Shown here: piece after piece, positions 6,901 to 15,878 of the stretch
Position numbering within the stretch: position 1 is the first letter of the stretch
Layout: every line of letters starts with the position of its first letter
Source: a virus
DNA length: 32,567 nucleotides
IMG/VR virus record: IMGVR_UViG_3300030098_003509
Coordinates: 1 to 32,567 of that record
Direction: 5' to 3' (one strand)
Position numbers and translations under genes: made by a program
Notes under the pieces: model-generated
What the model was told of the DNA's origin: nothing
Databases searched by the model: none
Seen by the model: the letters and a program-made list of their open reading frames with translations, nothing else

Positions 6901-9900
6901 TTTATTTTGATAATTAATAGCGCTAGGATTATTAAATTCAGATTTTGGTATAACTAGTCCTACGGTTTCAGCGAAAGTTTTACCTGTTTTTAAATCAGTT
7001 ATAGTATTTAAATTAATAGTATTAGCTCCATTAACTTCTGCAGCTGCTAATCGCAACATACCTACATTTGGAGTTAATATACTCATTCCTTCTGGTAAAG
7101 TTTTATCTAATTTTGATAAATCTAATTTTCTATCATCAGCAGTAGATAATTGAACTTGAATAAAATTATCTCGTATACCCTGCATTACAGCATCAGCTTG
7201 ATTATTTTTTAATCCCCAAATCATAGCGGCACCAATAGAAGAAGCTGGTGGACTATGTTCTTCTATAAAATCCGCTTTAAGTTTTACTTGCTTGCCATCG
7301 GTTGCTCTAACAAACGCATCAGAAACGCCTACAAAAGGAGCTGCAATTTTTATTAAAGAAGCTGTCCCTTGGTAAGCTTGAGAAATAAGCAAAGCTGAAT
7401 CATTTATAGGTATAACTAATTTACCATTTTTATCTCTTGTATTTAAAATATCATAGAAATCATTTAACGCCTGCATATTTATTTTTTCTTGCGCTGCGTT
7501 TTTCTTTTTTATTTCAGGAGTTAGCTTTTGACCTTCTTTTATTTTAATTCTTTTTACTTTATTAAAATTATTTAAAACATCTTGATCAAAAGATTTGCTG
7601 TTTTCTTTAGCTGCTTTTTCTAAAGCTAAATAAGCTGGATCATTTTTACCTGCAAAAAGAGAACCTCTATTAGCTTGAAGATATACACCTTCGCCATGAA
7701 CCTCTTGTATTTGCTCTAGTGTTGGAGGATCATATAATTTTTTACCATCTTTACCTTTTCTAATTTTTCCGTTTTTGTCCAAGCGAGGATTACCCAACAT
7801 TCTTTTACCATTGTCTAAAACATATTCATAATCTCCATTTTCATTTGCAATTCTTTGAGCTCCAAAGTTTTTAAGCCCTAATAATTTAAGCATTTCAAAC
7901 GGAACTTTACCTTTTTTAACACTTTTTATAACAGACTTTTGTCTAGCTTTTCTATTTTCAGGTGTTACAGTTGTTTCTCCTGGTAAATCTTTAGCTATAA
8001 TATCTATGCCGCTTGTTTGCATTATTTTAGCTAAAGCAGCTTCATCTAATACAGCTAAATCAGTTTCATTTAATTTAGCTATATCCTTTTTAGAAACTAA
8101 CGCTTTGTTCGCCTTTACAACATCTAATGATGTATCTTCTTTAGTTCTTTGATCTAAACTATTTTCTAACTCAGACATGTATTGGTCAGCTGTCATGTCA
8201 ATACCTCTTAACTGTAAAGTATTGTTTAGCTTATCCATAAACGCTTTATCTTGTTTTAAATCATTAAGCCCTTCTACAATAGTTCCTTCTGCTAACATAC
8301 TAAATAAAGACTGCTGTCTTTTTTCTCCAGCTTTATAATACTCTTTTAATTTAGCATTGTCTATTTTATTAATTTTATAAACTGGTTTGTCAAAATATGT
8401 TTTCTTTCCTTCTTTAGTTACATTAATAGTAGGCGTAGTACCTGTTTGTTCATAATCTATTAAGCCTGATTCTACATTCGCCTTTCTTCCTAACCTACGT
8501 TTTATAGTAGCAGCAGGAATAGTTTTAGTTAAACCTTCATTTACTACATTATCAACAAATTGATTATATGAATCACTATTAAATTTTCCAATGTCTTTTC
8601 TCATCTGCTGCATAACAGATTTATCTTTTGTAGAAGCTATAATATCTTTAGCTACTCCTTCAGAACTTAATTTTTTACCTACACCTTGAATTATAGTTTT
8701 AGCTGCTCCCGTAGCTCTACCTGCTTCATCAACGCTACCTACTAAAGCTTTTTTACTTTCATTTGATATATTTTCTCTAACTGCTTTTAAAGAAGATGGA
8801 TATTTCTTTTTTCTACTTGTATCTTTTTGCTCTTTAGCATCAAAATCTTTTTGTGTAGTTGTTTCTAATGAAACACCTTTTTCATTTAAAACATCTTGAC
8901 TGACCTGTTTTCCTTTTCTAGTAGCTTCTTGTACTAATGCTGTACCAACTCTAGGACCAATAGCTTTATCTAAATAAGTAGTAAGAGAAACTTTTTTACC
9001 ATTTACTACAGGTTTGTAAGTTCTCATTATATCTGTAAACTCTGAACCAATTTTTGAAAGTGCTTCCCTACCTTGTTCCGTTAAACTTCCTTCTTTTGTA
9101 TAAAGATTTAAAGGAACACCTCTTTTAGCAGCCCATCTATTAAGAGCGTCTAAACTAGCAGCTGTATATTGACCTTTTAATTCTTTACTAGGATTTGCTT
9201 GAGGATTTTCTTGCAACTCTTGTTGGTAGTTATTAGTTAAATCGTTTAAAGCTTTATTTTCTTTAGCTATATTTACCCTGCCTAAATCGCCTTCGCTTCC
9301 TTGGAATCTTCTAATATCTTTACCAACCTCAGCACCTTCTTCCATCACTTTTATTTGAGCTTGATTTAATTTTCCCTTTTTAATAGAAGCATTGTAATCT
9401 TTTAAGAAATTATAAACATCTCTTCCGCTATTAAACTTAACATCTCTAAGTCCAGCTGCTTGTAAAAATCTTCTTATTTGATCTCCAATTTTAGTAAATA
9501 TATTTTCATTAAACTTTATATCTCCACTTTCAAGAGCATCAGCAAACAAAACAATTTTTTCTTCTGCTTTGATAGCGGCTGGGTCTTTTTTATATAATTC
9601 TAATTTTCTAGCAAATTTACTATTACCAACAGCCATGTAGTCTTCTGGATTTAATTTTGATAATTGATCATCTAAAGAAGCCGCTAAACCTCTAGCTACA
9701 TTTTTACCTTGTATATTACCATCACCATCTACTTCGTATAAAGTATTAAATAAAACCTTGTGTAAAAGTTCGTGAGCAGCTGTGTTACCCTCTCTCACTA
9801 AAGCTGCCATCTTTTTATCCATTACGATTTTACCATCATTGGTATAAAAACCTACTGTAAGGTTATCATTATCTAAAGCTATATTTTCTTTTTTAGCCTG

Positions 9901-12900
9901 TCTTTGTAAAGCCGCATTATCTTCAACAACAATCATATCTCCAGACTTACCCATCTCTGTCAATATTTTTTGAACATTACCCGTGGTTCTCTCTGCTTTA
10001 ATTATTTCAGTTTGAAAATCTATTAATAGGTTTTGTTCTTCTCTTAATGCTTTTTCTAGTGGCTTGTTTTTATCTTTTCTTGCTTTTTCAATTTCAGCTT
10101 CAAAAGTATTTATATCTACTTGAGTGTTTAATAAGTTAGCGTATTGATCATCACTCATGTTTGCTAAATACTCTTGACCAAACAATTGTTGATTAGCTGT
10201 TCTTACATTATTTAATGTATTTAACTCTTCGTAGTATTTTCTTTTTTGCTCAGCATCTGTTTCTCTATTAGGATATTTATCTCCTAATTCTTTTGTACTA
10301 TCTTTAAACCATTGCTCTAATTTTAAAGCAGCTTGTGCTCTATTACTGCCTGGTCTATATCTAACAGCCATATCACTAGCTATGTTTCTTATTTCTCTTT
10401 TAGTTTGAGTAGCTATTTGACCAGAAAATGGCAATACAAAACCTGTTATAGCACCACCTATACCAGCTTGTAGAGAAGCTTTAGTGTCTATTAAAGCGTC
10501 ATAAGCTCTTCCACTTTGAGTAGCTGCAGAAACCTGACCTAATATTTCCTGCATATATTCTGTACCAAATTCTTCTAAAGCATTACCTCCTTTTTCTATA
10601 GCTCCACGTAGCAACCATTTACCAGTGTCGTCCCAAGAAGTTTTAAATAAACTATTCATGGTTAAACCTTTAGCTCCTTTAACACCTTTCAAAGCATCTA
10701 TAGTTCCTTCTACTATTTGATTTGCACCATAACTTTCTAATATAGTTTGTGCGGCAGCAAATGCGGCTGAACTTGCCATGTCAGCACCTTCACCTGACTC
10801 AAGATTAGCTATAGCTTCTTTTTTATACATTTCATCTATTTCAGCTCTTGTTGCGTCTGGAAATTTTCTAGCTAATGATTCTTTGTCTAAACCTTTATCA
10901 GCTAGGTTTTGCTCTATAGCTCCCCAATAATTATCTCCATACATTTGTAAACCCATCATTGCTGTTCCCGCGTAGGTTAATAATGGAGCAACTGCAGCTA
11001 AAGAAGTACCACCTGTAAAAGCGGCTGCAACTGTACCAGCTGTAGCCATTCCTATATGAGGAGCAGCTTGACCAACTGTTAAAAAAACATCTTCAAAACT
11101 TATACCATCATCAAAATTAGCTTGTTTAAAAAGCGATAAATATTCTTCACTTTCCATCATATCTTCTATTTGCTCTACTACTTCAGCTTGATGATGAGAA
11201 ACATCGTCTTTATACCTATCTAATCTTTGCTTAATAGTCATTCTTTTGTCAGACTTGTTTTTGCTTTCAACATATTTACCTAGTTTTGTATCATAGTAAA
11301 CAGCTGTGTCTGGACTTAATCCTTCTTCAATAGCTTTATTTAAAGCATTAACTCGTTCTTTTGATTTTCTAAGTTGGTTGCCATGCCAGCTACCTTTTGC
11401 TTTATCACCAATAGAAACTTTTATTCCTTCTACACCAGAACCAAAACCTTCAAGCAAATTAGCAATACTATCGTTAAAAGGCAGCATATCATCTTCACCA
11501 CCAGCAATAAAATCAACCATGCTTAACCACAAGCTTTCATCTCTACCAAAAGCAATGTCATATTCCGCGGCAACCTCACCAACAGCTAATCCTATTTGAG
11601 AAACTCTTTTTTGAAATCTGAGATCTTGCGTCATAGCTCCAACAGTTAGCTCATTTTGTTTAGATTTCATTAAATCATTTATCTTTTCTACATCTTCATC
11701 ATTTTTAAGATCATATTTACCACTTGACAATAAGCTTTCTTTATATTTTTTTAGTTTAGGAATAGAATCTTCAGCATACTCATTTATAAGATCTTTTACA
11801 ACATAGTCACTACCTATCCATTCTTGCATTGCAATATCAGTTTTTTCTAATTTCTGCTCATCAGATAGATTAACCATTTCATTCATATCTCCTAGATATT
11901 CTCTAGCTTGATCTTTACCTTCATCAGTGGCTTCCATTACAGCTATGCTTTTACCTAAAAATGTTTCGTCAGTAGAATTGTTTACAACTTTTTGCCAACC
12001 ATCGTTCCAAGTGTTTTGAGTATATCTTTTAGTTTCTAATATTTTATTTAAATCTTGTCCTATTTGATCTTTTTTACCTGATAAAGCGTTGTTCCAGTTT
12101 TTAGAACCAATACCATCTGCAACAAGTTGTATGATTTCTGCCTCGTCTTCTATTCCAAAAGTTGTTTTAAAATATTCTAAATCTTCATCTGTTATTACAT
12201 TTTGGATTCCAGCTATTGTTGCCGCCTCTGCCTTGTTCCACAAACCTCCAGTACCTTGAGTGTATTGACTTGCACTTCTAGAAAGTGCATCTAAACGTTT
12301 ATCAAGTTTATCATCGCCAAATTCCCTAACATAGTTTTTAAGATATGGGCTAAATTGATAAAGAGATTCAACACCACCATCGCTAACAGCTTGTTCAAAT
12401 AATCTTTTTCTAATTTCCGCAGCACGATCACCAGCGCCATCTAAATTAATAAAATCTTGGTAAGCTTTAAATTCTTCTTCAGTTTGAAAATCTTCTCTTA
12501 CAGGTTCTTTCATATTAAACTCTGCTTGTTCTAACTTAGATTGTAGAGTTTTTAGATCTGCTAATTCAGCTTCTGTAGGATTTTCAGCATCTTCATAGGC
12601 AAATGTTTCTATTTGCTCTTTAGTGTCCTCATACTGTTTTTTAGCATCTGCAATACGTTTTTGCGTATCTGTAATTGTATCTAATGGATCATCAATATTA
12701 GAAATACTTACCTCCTTTGCAATTGAATTATTTATATCCCAGTTGAGAGCTTTTAATTCTTCAAAATCAGCTTCGGCTTGTTCTATTTGCTCTACAGATA
12801 GTTGATTAGGATCTGGGTTACCATTTTCATTATAAAACTCGTTGTTAGCTGCTAGTATTTCTAAACCTTCTTGTGTTAATTTACCGTTATCATCAAAACT

Positions 12901-13611
12901 AACAAGACCTTCTATATTACCAGTAAACCAACCAGGTGCATCAACTAATTGAATACCACCTTTTGTATCGCCCTGATCAGCTGTAATTAAAGAACCTAAG
13001 TTACTTTTTATTCTTTTTTCAGCTTCAAGTTTTAATTTAGTAGCATGTTCTAATCTTCTGTTATAAGCAGCTTCTTCATCACTTCCTGGCACTAAGTAAT
13101 CCGCGTTTTTACTAACACCAAAAGTTTTTCCATATCTTTTGATTCCTCTTTGCTTGCCTTCAGGAAGTTCATCAAAATTGTAATATTCAAATTTTTTAGT
13201 ATTTTGATTATATAGTTTATATTCTTTTTTTACATTTTTATCCCAATCAAAATCTCTAGCTGTTTTTATATCTGCTACTTCATCAGCTAATCTTTTATTT
13301 TCTGCCTCTTGTTCTTGTTTTAGTTTTTCATACTCAGCATACTGTTTATCGTATTCTGCTTTTAATTTTTTTCTTTTTTCATTTTCTGTTTCAATAACAG
13401 AATTTATATTTTGAGGATCTATTTGTTTAGTTATATACAATCGTTGATCAAACGTAGGTCCTTTACCAGTATACTTTTCGTAAATAGTATCTATAACTGC
13501 TTGTTGATCTGGTACAGATGAAGCATATTTTACTTTTTCAGCAATTTGCTCATCTGTTAAATCTGTAGCGTATTTTTTATACAATTCAGTATATAAATTT
13601 TCTCTACTCAT
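3904..13611 (-). CDS. Giant multidomain ejection-type (polyvalent) virion protein with zincin and HAD domains, 3235 aa
   Basis: The N-terminal 800 residues are mainly charged helices and coiled coil. Gly/Ala-rich hydrophobic segments follow at about 838-905 and 1044-1060. A zinc-protease motif HELLH is at 1280-1284, with EEKIVLFADA at 1350-1359 as a likely further ligand region. A HAD phosphatase-type domain spans about 2316-2482 (DFDDTLA at 2321-2327, LTARP, a Lys in QAKADW, then DDS). The C-terminal 500 residues contain further hydrophobic segments and the conserved-looking SGLLQTISAVNFINWGDN. A short motif K-A/E-N-K-A-L/V recurs at 1450, 1833, 2273, 2305 and 2483, two copies flanking the HAD domain. 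Position after two smaller internal-protein candidates matches the T7-type ejection set, whose last member is the largest. Large injected polyvalent proteins commonly combine such domains. No RNA-polymerase signature was seen. Start follows AAAATTAAATA; the gene overlaps the next by ATGA. Confidence 0.8.
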   Translation of the reverse strand: MSRENLYTELYKKYATDLTDEQIAEKVKYASSVPDQQAVIDTIYEKYTGKGPTFDQRLYITKQIDPQNINSVIETENEKRKKLKAEYDKQYAEYEKLKQEQEAENKRLADEVADIKTARDFDWDKNVKKEYKLYNQNTKKFEYYNFDELPEGKQRGIKRYGKTFGVSKNADYLVPGSDEEAAYNRRLEHATKLKLEAEKRIKSNLGSLITADQGDTKGGIQLVDAPGWFTGNIEGLVSFDDNGKLTQEGLEILAANNEFYNENGNPDPNQLSVEQIEQAEADFEELKALNWDINNSIAKEVSISNIDDPLDTITDTQKRIADAKKQYEDTKEQIETFAYEDAENPTEAELADLKTLQSKLEQAEFNMKEPVREDFQTEEEFKAYQDFINLDGAGDRAAEIRKRLFEQAVSDGGVESLYQFSPYLKNYVREFGDDKLDKRLDALSRSASQYTQGTGGLWNKAEAATIAGIQNVITDEDLEYFKTTFGIEDEAEIIQLVADGIGSKNWNNALSGKKDQIGQDLNKILETKRYTQNTWNDGWQKVVNNSTDETFLGKSIAVMEATDEGKDQAREYLGDMNEMVNLSDEQKLEKTDIAMQEWIGSDYVVKDLINEYAEDSIPKLKKYKESLLSSGKYDLKNDEDVEKINDLMKSKQNELTVGAMTQDLRFQKRVSQIGLAVGEVAAEYDIAFGRDESLWLSMVDFIAGGEDDMLPFNDSIANLLEGFGSGVEGIKVSIGDKAKGSWHGNQLRKSKERVNALNKAIEEGLSPDTAVYYDTKLGKYVESKNKSDKRMTIKQRLDRYKDDVSHHQAEVVEQIEDMMESEEYLSLFKQANFDDGISFEDVFLTVGQAAPHIGMATAGTVAAAFTGGTSLAAVAPLLTYAGTAMMGLQMYGDNYWGAIEQNLADKGLDKESLARKFPDATRAEIDEMYKKEAIANLESGEGADMASSAAFAAAQTILESYGANQIVEGTIDALKGVKGAKGLTMNSLFKTSWDDTGKWLLRGAIEKGGNALEEFGTEYMQEILGQVSAATQSGRAYDALIDTKASLQAGIGGAITGFVLPFSGQIATQTKREIRNIASDMAVRYRPGSNRAQAALKLEQWFKDSTKELGDKYPNRETDAEQKRKYYEELNTLNNVRTANQQLFGQEYLANMSDDQYANLLNTQVDINTFEAEIEKARKDKNKPLEKALREEQNLLIDFQTEIIKAERTTGNVQKILTEMGKSGDMIVVEDNAALQRQAKKENIALDNDNLTVGFYTNDGKIVMDKKMAALVREGNTAAHELLHKVLFNTLYEVDGDGNIQGKNVARGLAASLDDQLSKLNPEDYMAVGNSKFARKLELYKKDPAAIKAEEKIVLFADALESGDIKFNENIFTKIGDQIRRFLQAAGLRDVKFNSGRDVYNFLKDYNASIKKGKLNQAQIKVMEEGAEVGKDIRRFQGSEGDLGRVNIAKENKALNDLTNNYQQELQENPQANPSKELKGQYTAASLDALNRWAAKRGVPLNLYTKEGSLTEQGREALSKIGSEFTDIMRTYKPVVNGKKVSLTTYLDKAIGPRVGTALVQEATRKGKQVSQDVLNEKGVSLETTTQKDFDAKEQKDTSRKKKYPSSLKAVRENISNESKKALVGSVDEAGRATGAAKTIIQGVGKKLSSEGVAKDIIASTKDKSVMQQMRKDIGKFNSDSYNQFVDNVVNEGLTKTIPAATIKRRLGRKANVESGLIDYEQTGTTPTINVTKEGKKTYFDKPVYKINKIDNAKLKEYYKAGEKRQQSLFSMLAEGTIVEGLNDLKQDKAFMDKLNNTLQLRGIDMTADQYMSELENSLDQRTKEDTSLDVVKANKALVSKKDIAKLNETDLAVLDEAALAKIMQTSGIDIIAKDLPGETTVTPENRKARQKSVIKSVKKGKVPFEMLKLLGLKNFGAQRIANENGDYEYVLDNGKRMLGNPRLDKNGKIRKGKDGKKLYDPPTLEQIQEVHGEGVYLQANRGSLFAGKNDPAYLALEKAAKENSKSFDQDVLNNFNKVKRIKIKEGQKLTPEIKKKNAAQEKINMQALNDFYDILNTRDKNGKLVIPINDSALLISQAYQGTASLIKIAAPFVGVSDAFVRATDGKQVKLKADFIEEHSPPASSIGAAMIWGLKNNQADAVMQGIRDNFIQVQLSTADDRKLDLSKLDKTLPEGMSILTPNVGMLRLAAAEVNGANTINLNTITDLKTGKTFAETVGLVIPKSEFNNPSAINYQNKLMVDMALNPELTLSESKKKLNISMPIQSLKNNNVKKANKALNSEIFNENRTGEQIKNTMVNSFETRVKANKALNKETKGISVFDFDDTLAKTKEKVIVTNPDGTVTEISASQFAQQADALTEAGATFDFSNFEQVSKDTAEGPLAELARKRQGKFGSKNIFVLTARPQTSATAIKTFLDGIGINIPVENITGLEDGSPQAKADWVLNKTAEGYNDFYFADDSFANVAGVKAVLDAVDVKSKVQVAKANKAVKLDNDFNKQLEEVTGKESFKEYSTARAKLEGKQKDKGLIKRFLKQFTITPSADDFMGLMYAMIGKGEQGNKHMKFIKDNLVDIYNKAEQELMSAKIAVANDFAALKKQFPSLKRKGLKNPLLQPIGVGPYTKSQAMRVYMWNKQGMDIPGMSKRDINALVKAVEADSELNVFADEVILIQKDQQYPPPSKNWLSGNIKTDIIQGLNSGFRTKLMTEFNENSDIIFSEKNLNKIEALYGSKFREALEDSLSRMKSGTNRPNYQGPGSRMVNEMLDWLNSSVAAIMFLNMRSGLLQTISAVNFINWGDNNFINAGKAFASLEYFPTVFKLLNSDYLVNRRDGLKINVNEAELVDRGRKGGIQGVISYLLDKGFAITRIMDSLAIAIGGATFFINRKKSLLKRVNEKTGKLYTEAEAEAKAFDDFYEIAEETQQSSNPSKISQQQASMAGRVLLAFQNVTMQYNRKTKKSIQDLYNRRKKPGMTQRESDLSNLSSIIYYVGAQNLLFNALQQALFAGLFDEEDEKEKDRMANIANGMTDSLLFGLGFGGAIISTVKNIGLKILDESEKETTNYRDIVWDVFDVSPVLDSKVRKLRTAAKTFDWNMKEIKRRGWSLDNPAYLAVSQIISATTNIPVDRVMRKMMNVAQAFDENTRTWQKVALLLGWSGWNLDLPYWGRESTIAREEAEDIKLKTKYGESIKKAKANGFTKRVPLTGPNSWSMEGIPKGLKLGIDYVQLERPDGKIQYYKKP

Positions 13612-13621
13612 TATTTAATTT

Positions 13622-15016
13622 TTATAATTTTCCTGTGTCAACCTTTGGATTAGCAGTTCCTTCTTGAACTGGTTTATAAGCTCTTTGTTGTTTATATAAT
13701 TCGTTACCCATTAATCCTACAATCTCATCTACAGCATATTCACTATATAAATGCTTAAACAATGCTAATTGTCTTTCACTTAAACCATTGGGATCATTAT
13801 AACTCCATGTTTTTAAATCTTCTTCTGTTGGCGCAAATCCTATAGCTTTTTCTACTTCTTCTACATTTATGTCACTTAAATCTTTTTTAGATAAAACCTT
13901 ATTCCAAAGCGCAATAGCTTGACCTTGATTTTGAGGTTCTGAGTAATAATTAAACTTTGTAAGAAGTTCAGTGCCTATATGATCTTCTACTTTTTTTCTA
14001 TCAATTTTATTATAAGACATATTTAATGCCATAGCTGAATCACCCTCACCTACAGTTCCTTCTTGTATTGTAACAAATTGATCAAAACCTTCATCATCTT
14101 GTAGTTTAAATTTCTGAATATCAAAAGTACCAGTTCCTTTTATTATATTACCTTTATCATCTTTTTCTGCACCAATTAATAATTCTGACGTTGTTATTAT
14201 ATCTTGCATTTCATTAGACATTTTAGGAGTTCTAACAAAAACACTACCCGGTGGACTACCTGATGTTTGTTGTTTAAGACCAGCACTGTTTATTTTAAAG
14301 TTATCTCCTTCAAATTTCATTTTATTAATAAGAGCATCAATATCATCACATCCTTTTTGTGTAGGCATTTTTTTACAATCAGCTTCAAGTTGTTTTCTAG
14401 CTTTGTCTTCATCAAATTTAAAAACCCAATTATAACTACCGTCATAAGTCATTTCACCATTTTCACCTTCAACTTGATTTTCTTCTATATCATATGAATA
14501 ACCATATGCTGGGGTAAACTGTCCTTTGCCTCCCAACACATTGGCTGCTAATATAAAATTACCACCTTGATTTTCATCAAAGTTTTCATAATCATCATAA
14601 TTTACGTGAGCATATATATCCTCAGCAAAATCTTTAATTACTTCTGGAGCTTTGTTTAATGTAGCTAATCTAGCATTTAACTCAGCACAATTACCTGTTT
14701 TATTACAAGGAGCGTCAGGACCAGTTGTTTGCATTGTTAAATCACCAACTATTGGTCCAGTACCAGTAAAAAAATTACCAATTGCACCTCGTGTAGTTTG
14801 ATCACCATACGTGTTGCTTTGCGAACCTGCAGTTACATAAGCTTGATTAGCTCCGTTTCCAGCCTCAACTCTAGCCGCATTAACTTTTTGTTTTTCTTCT
14901 CGTATATCTTTTTCTTGATCTGCTATATCAGCACCAGCTTTTACACCAGCGTTTATCAAGTTTTGATAATATGAAGCGTGCGATTGATATGTATATTTAG
15001 GATTTCTATATGACAT
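13622..15016 (-). CDS. Probable internal virion (ejection) protein, 464 aa
   Basis: This hydrophilic protein starts MSYRNPKYTYQSHASYYQNL, followed by a charged helix (residues about 30-55, DIADQEKDIREEKQKV) and long stretches rich in Gly, Asn, Asp and Gln. It has no signal peptide and no strong transmembrane segment. It contains four cysteines in two closely spaced pairs (PCNKTGNC near 103-110 and DCKKMPTQKGC near 214-224), which is unusual for a cytoplasmically assembled protein. It sits between a small Ala/Gly-rich protein and the giant protein, the position taken by the middle ejection protein in T7-like podoviruses. I recognise no domain; the role comes from gene order. Confidence 0.62.
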   Translation of the reverse strand: MSYRNPKYTYQSHASYYQNLINAGVKAGADIADQEKDIREEKQKVNAARVEAGNGANQAYVTAGSQSNTYGDQTTRGAIGNFFTGTGPIVGDLTMQTTGPDAPCNKTGNCAELNARLATLNKAPEVIKDFAEDIYAHVNYDDYENFDENQGGNFILAANVLGGKGQFTPAYGYSYDIEENQVEGENGEMTYDGSYNWVFKFDEDKARKQLEADCKKMPTQKGCDDIDALINKMKFEGDNFKINSAGLKQQTSGSPPGSVFVRTPKMSNEMQDIITTSELLIGAEKDDKGNIIKGTGTFDIQKFKLQDDEGFDQFVTIQEGTVGEGDSAMALNMSYNKIDRKKVEDHIGTELLTKFNYYSEPQNQGQAIALWNKVLSKKDLSDINVEEVEKAIGFAPTEEDLKTWSYNDPNGLSERQLALFKHLYSEYAVDEIVGLMGNELYKQQRAYKPVQEGTANPKVDTGKL

Positions 15017-15032
15017 TTTTTATAATTTTATT

Positions 15033-15866
15033 TTAACTTGGTGGAGCATAAGCGTTTCTTCCAGCACTTCTCCATTCTGATCTACTAGGCGGTTCACCTG
15101 TGTTATTGCTATCGGCTTGCCAATCAGCCACATAATCAGCATAACTATTACCACCACCTAAATCTATATTAGATAAAGAACTAGTTATACCACCAATCAT
15201 TCCTGTAAGAGCAGCTGTTCTATCAGCACCAGCTTGCGCCACTTGCATTCTAGCATTGTCTAACATAGCAGCTGTTCTGTCTATTTGCATTTGCTCTCTA
15301 GCTTCTCTTTGTTGATACATAAATTGCTCACCTGAAACCTCAGCTTGTTGTACTCTTTGAGCTTGACTCATTTGTATTCCTTCAATTCTTTGTTTTTCTT
15401 GAATTATTCTAGACTCTAAAGCTTGCTCACCTTGAGCTCTTAATTTTTCATTTTGAGCTTCTTGCTGTTCTATACTTGCTGCAACTTGTTTTTTGCTAGC
15501 AGCAGCTGCTTTTGCTAATGCTGTAGCTCCACCTGCTCCACCACCCGTTTGAGCTAAAGTATCTAATGTATTAGCCAGAGCTATATCAGTTTGTTCTATT
15601 TGCATTTCAGCAGCTTGAGTAGCCACTGATAAATTAGCATAAGGGTTGCTAAATTGATTAGAATAATCTGTAGCCATAGAAGAAAGATCTGTTATACCAT
15701 CATAAGGATTTATAATAGGTTGTCTATTTGCTTCTAAAGTTGCTAATCTTGATTGAAGTCTAGCAGCTTCTCGTTTAGCTTGAGCCTCTGCTTGTTTAGC
15801 TCTACTTCCTCCCAGTATTCCACCGAGGACGCTGCTTGCTACTCCTAATGCTACTCCTAATGCCAT
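15033..15866 (-). CDS. Probable internal virion protein with glycine-zipper N-terminus, 277 aa
   Basis: The N-terminus (MALGVALGVASSVLGGILGG) is a hydrophobic Gly/Ala-rich helix of glycine-zipper type. It is followed by a long coiled coil rich in Ala, Gln, Glu and Arg (about 22-215), interrupted by a Gly-rich linker (TGGGAGG near 107-113) and ending in a disordered tail with PPSRSEWRS. The small N-terminal hydrophobic helix plus helical body resembles the smallest ejected proteins of podoviruses (T7 gp14 or P22 gp7 type). It stands two bases after the tail gene, and the end of that gene supplies its A/T-rich start region. It precedes the two larger ejection candidates. The role is inferred from composition and order. 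Confidence 0.66.
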   Translation of the reverse strand: MALGVALGVASSVLGGILGGSRAKQAEAQAKREAARLQSRLATLEANRQPIINPYDGITDLSSMATDYSNQFSNPYANLSVATQAAEMQIEQTDIALANTLDTLAQTGGGAGGATALAKAAAASKKQVAASIEQQEAQNEKLRAQGEQALESRIIQEKQRIEGIQMSQAQRVQQAEVSGEQFMYQQREAREQMQIDRTAAMLDNARMQVAQAGADRTAALTGMIGGITSSLSNIDLGGGNSYADYVADWQADSNNTGEPPSRSEWRSAGRNAYAPPS

Positions 15867-15878
15867 AATTATTTATTT
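15867..15878 (-). promoter_or_regulatory. A/T-only translation start element
   Basis: AAATAAATAATT in the transcript, immediately before the ATG at 15866 and identical to the elements at 2000-2011 and 2237-2248. It overlaps the final codons and stop of the 492-residue tail protein, which suggests coupled translation of the two virion proteins. Confidence 0.45.

Noticed and set aside
11331-11350. A sixth K-x-N-K-A copy in the giant protein (LNKAIEEG near residue 757)
   Set aside because: It lacks the preceding K-A/E-N pattern and lies inside a charged helix, so it is probably chance.
11306-11599. Plus-strand open frame inside the giant gene
   Set aside because: It lies opposite a strongly supported minus-strand gene and has shadow composition (Ser, Leu and Pro rich) with no domain or plausible leader. 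Other plus-strand frames in the window are rejected for the same reason.
3904-13611. The giant gene as the virion RNA polymerase typical of many crAss-like phages
   Set aside because: I see no DxDGD-type catalytic motif. The DFDDTLA segment belongs to a HAD domain, supported by the downstream LTARP and DDS, and other features are those of polyvalent ejection proteins.
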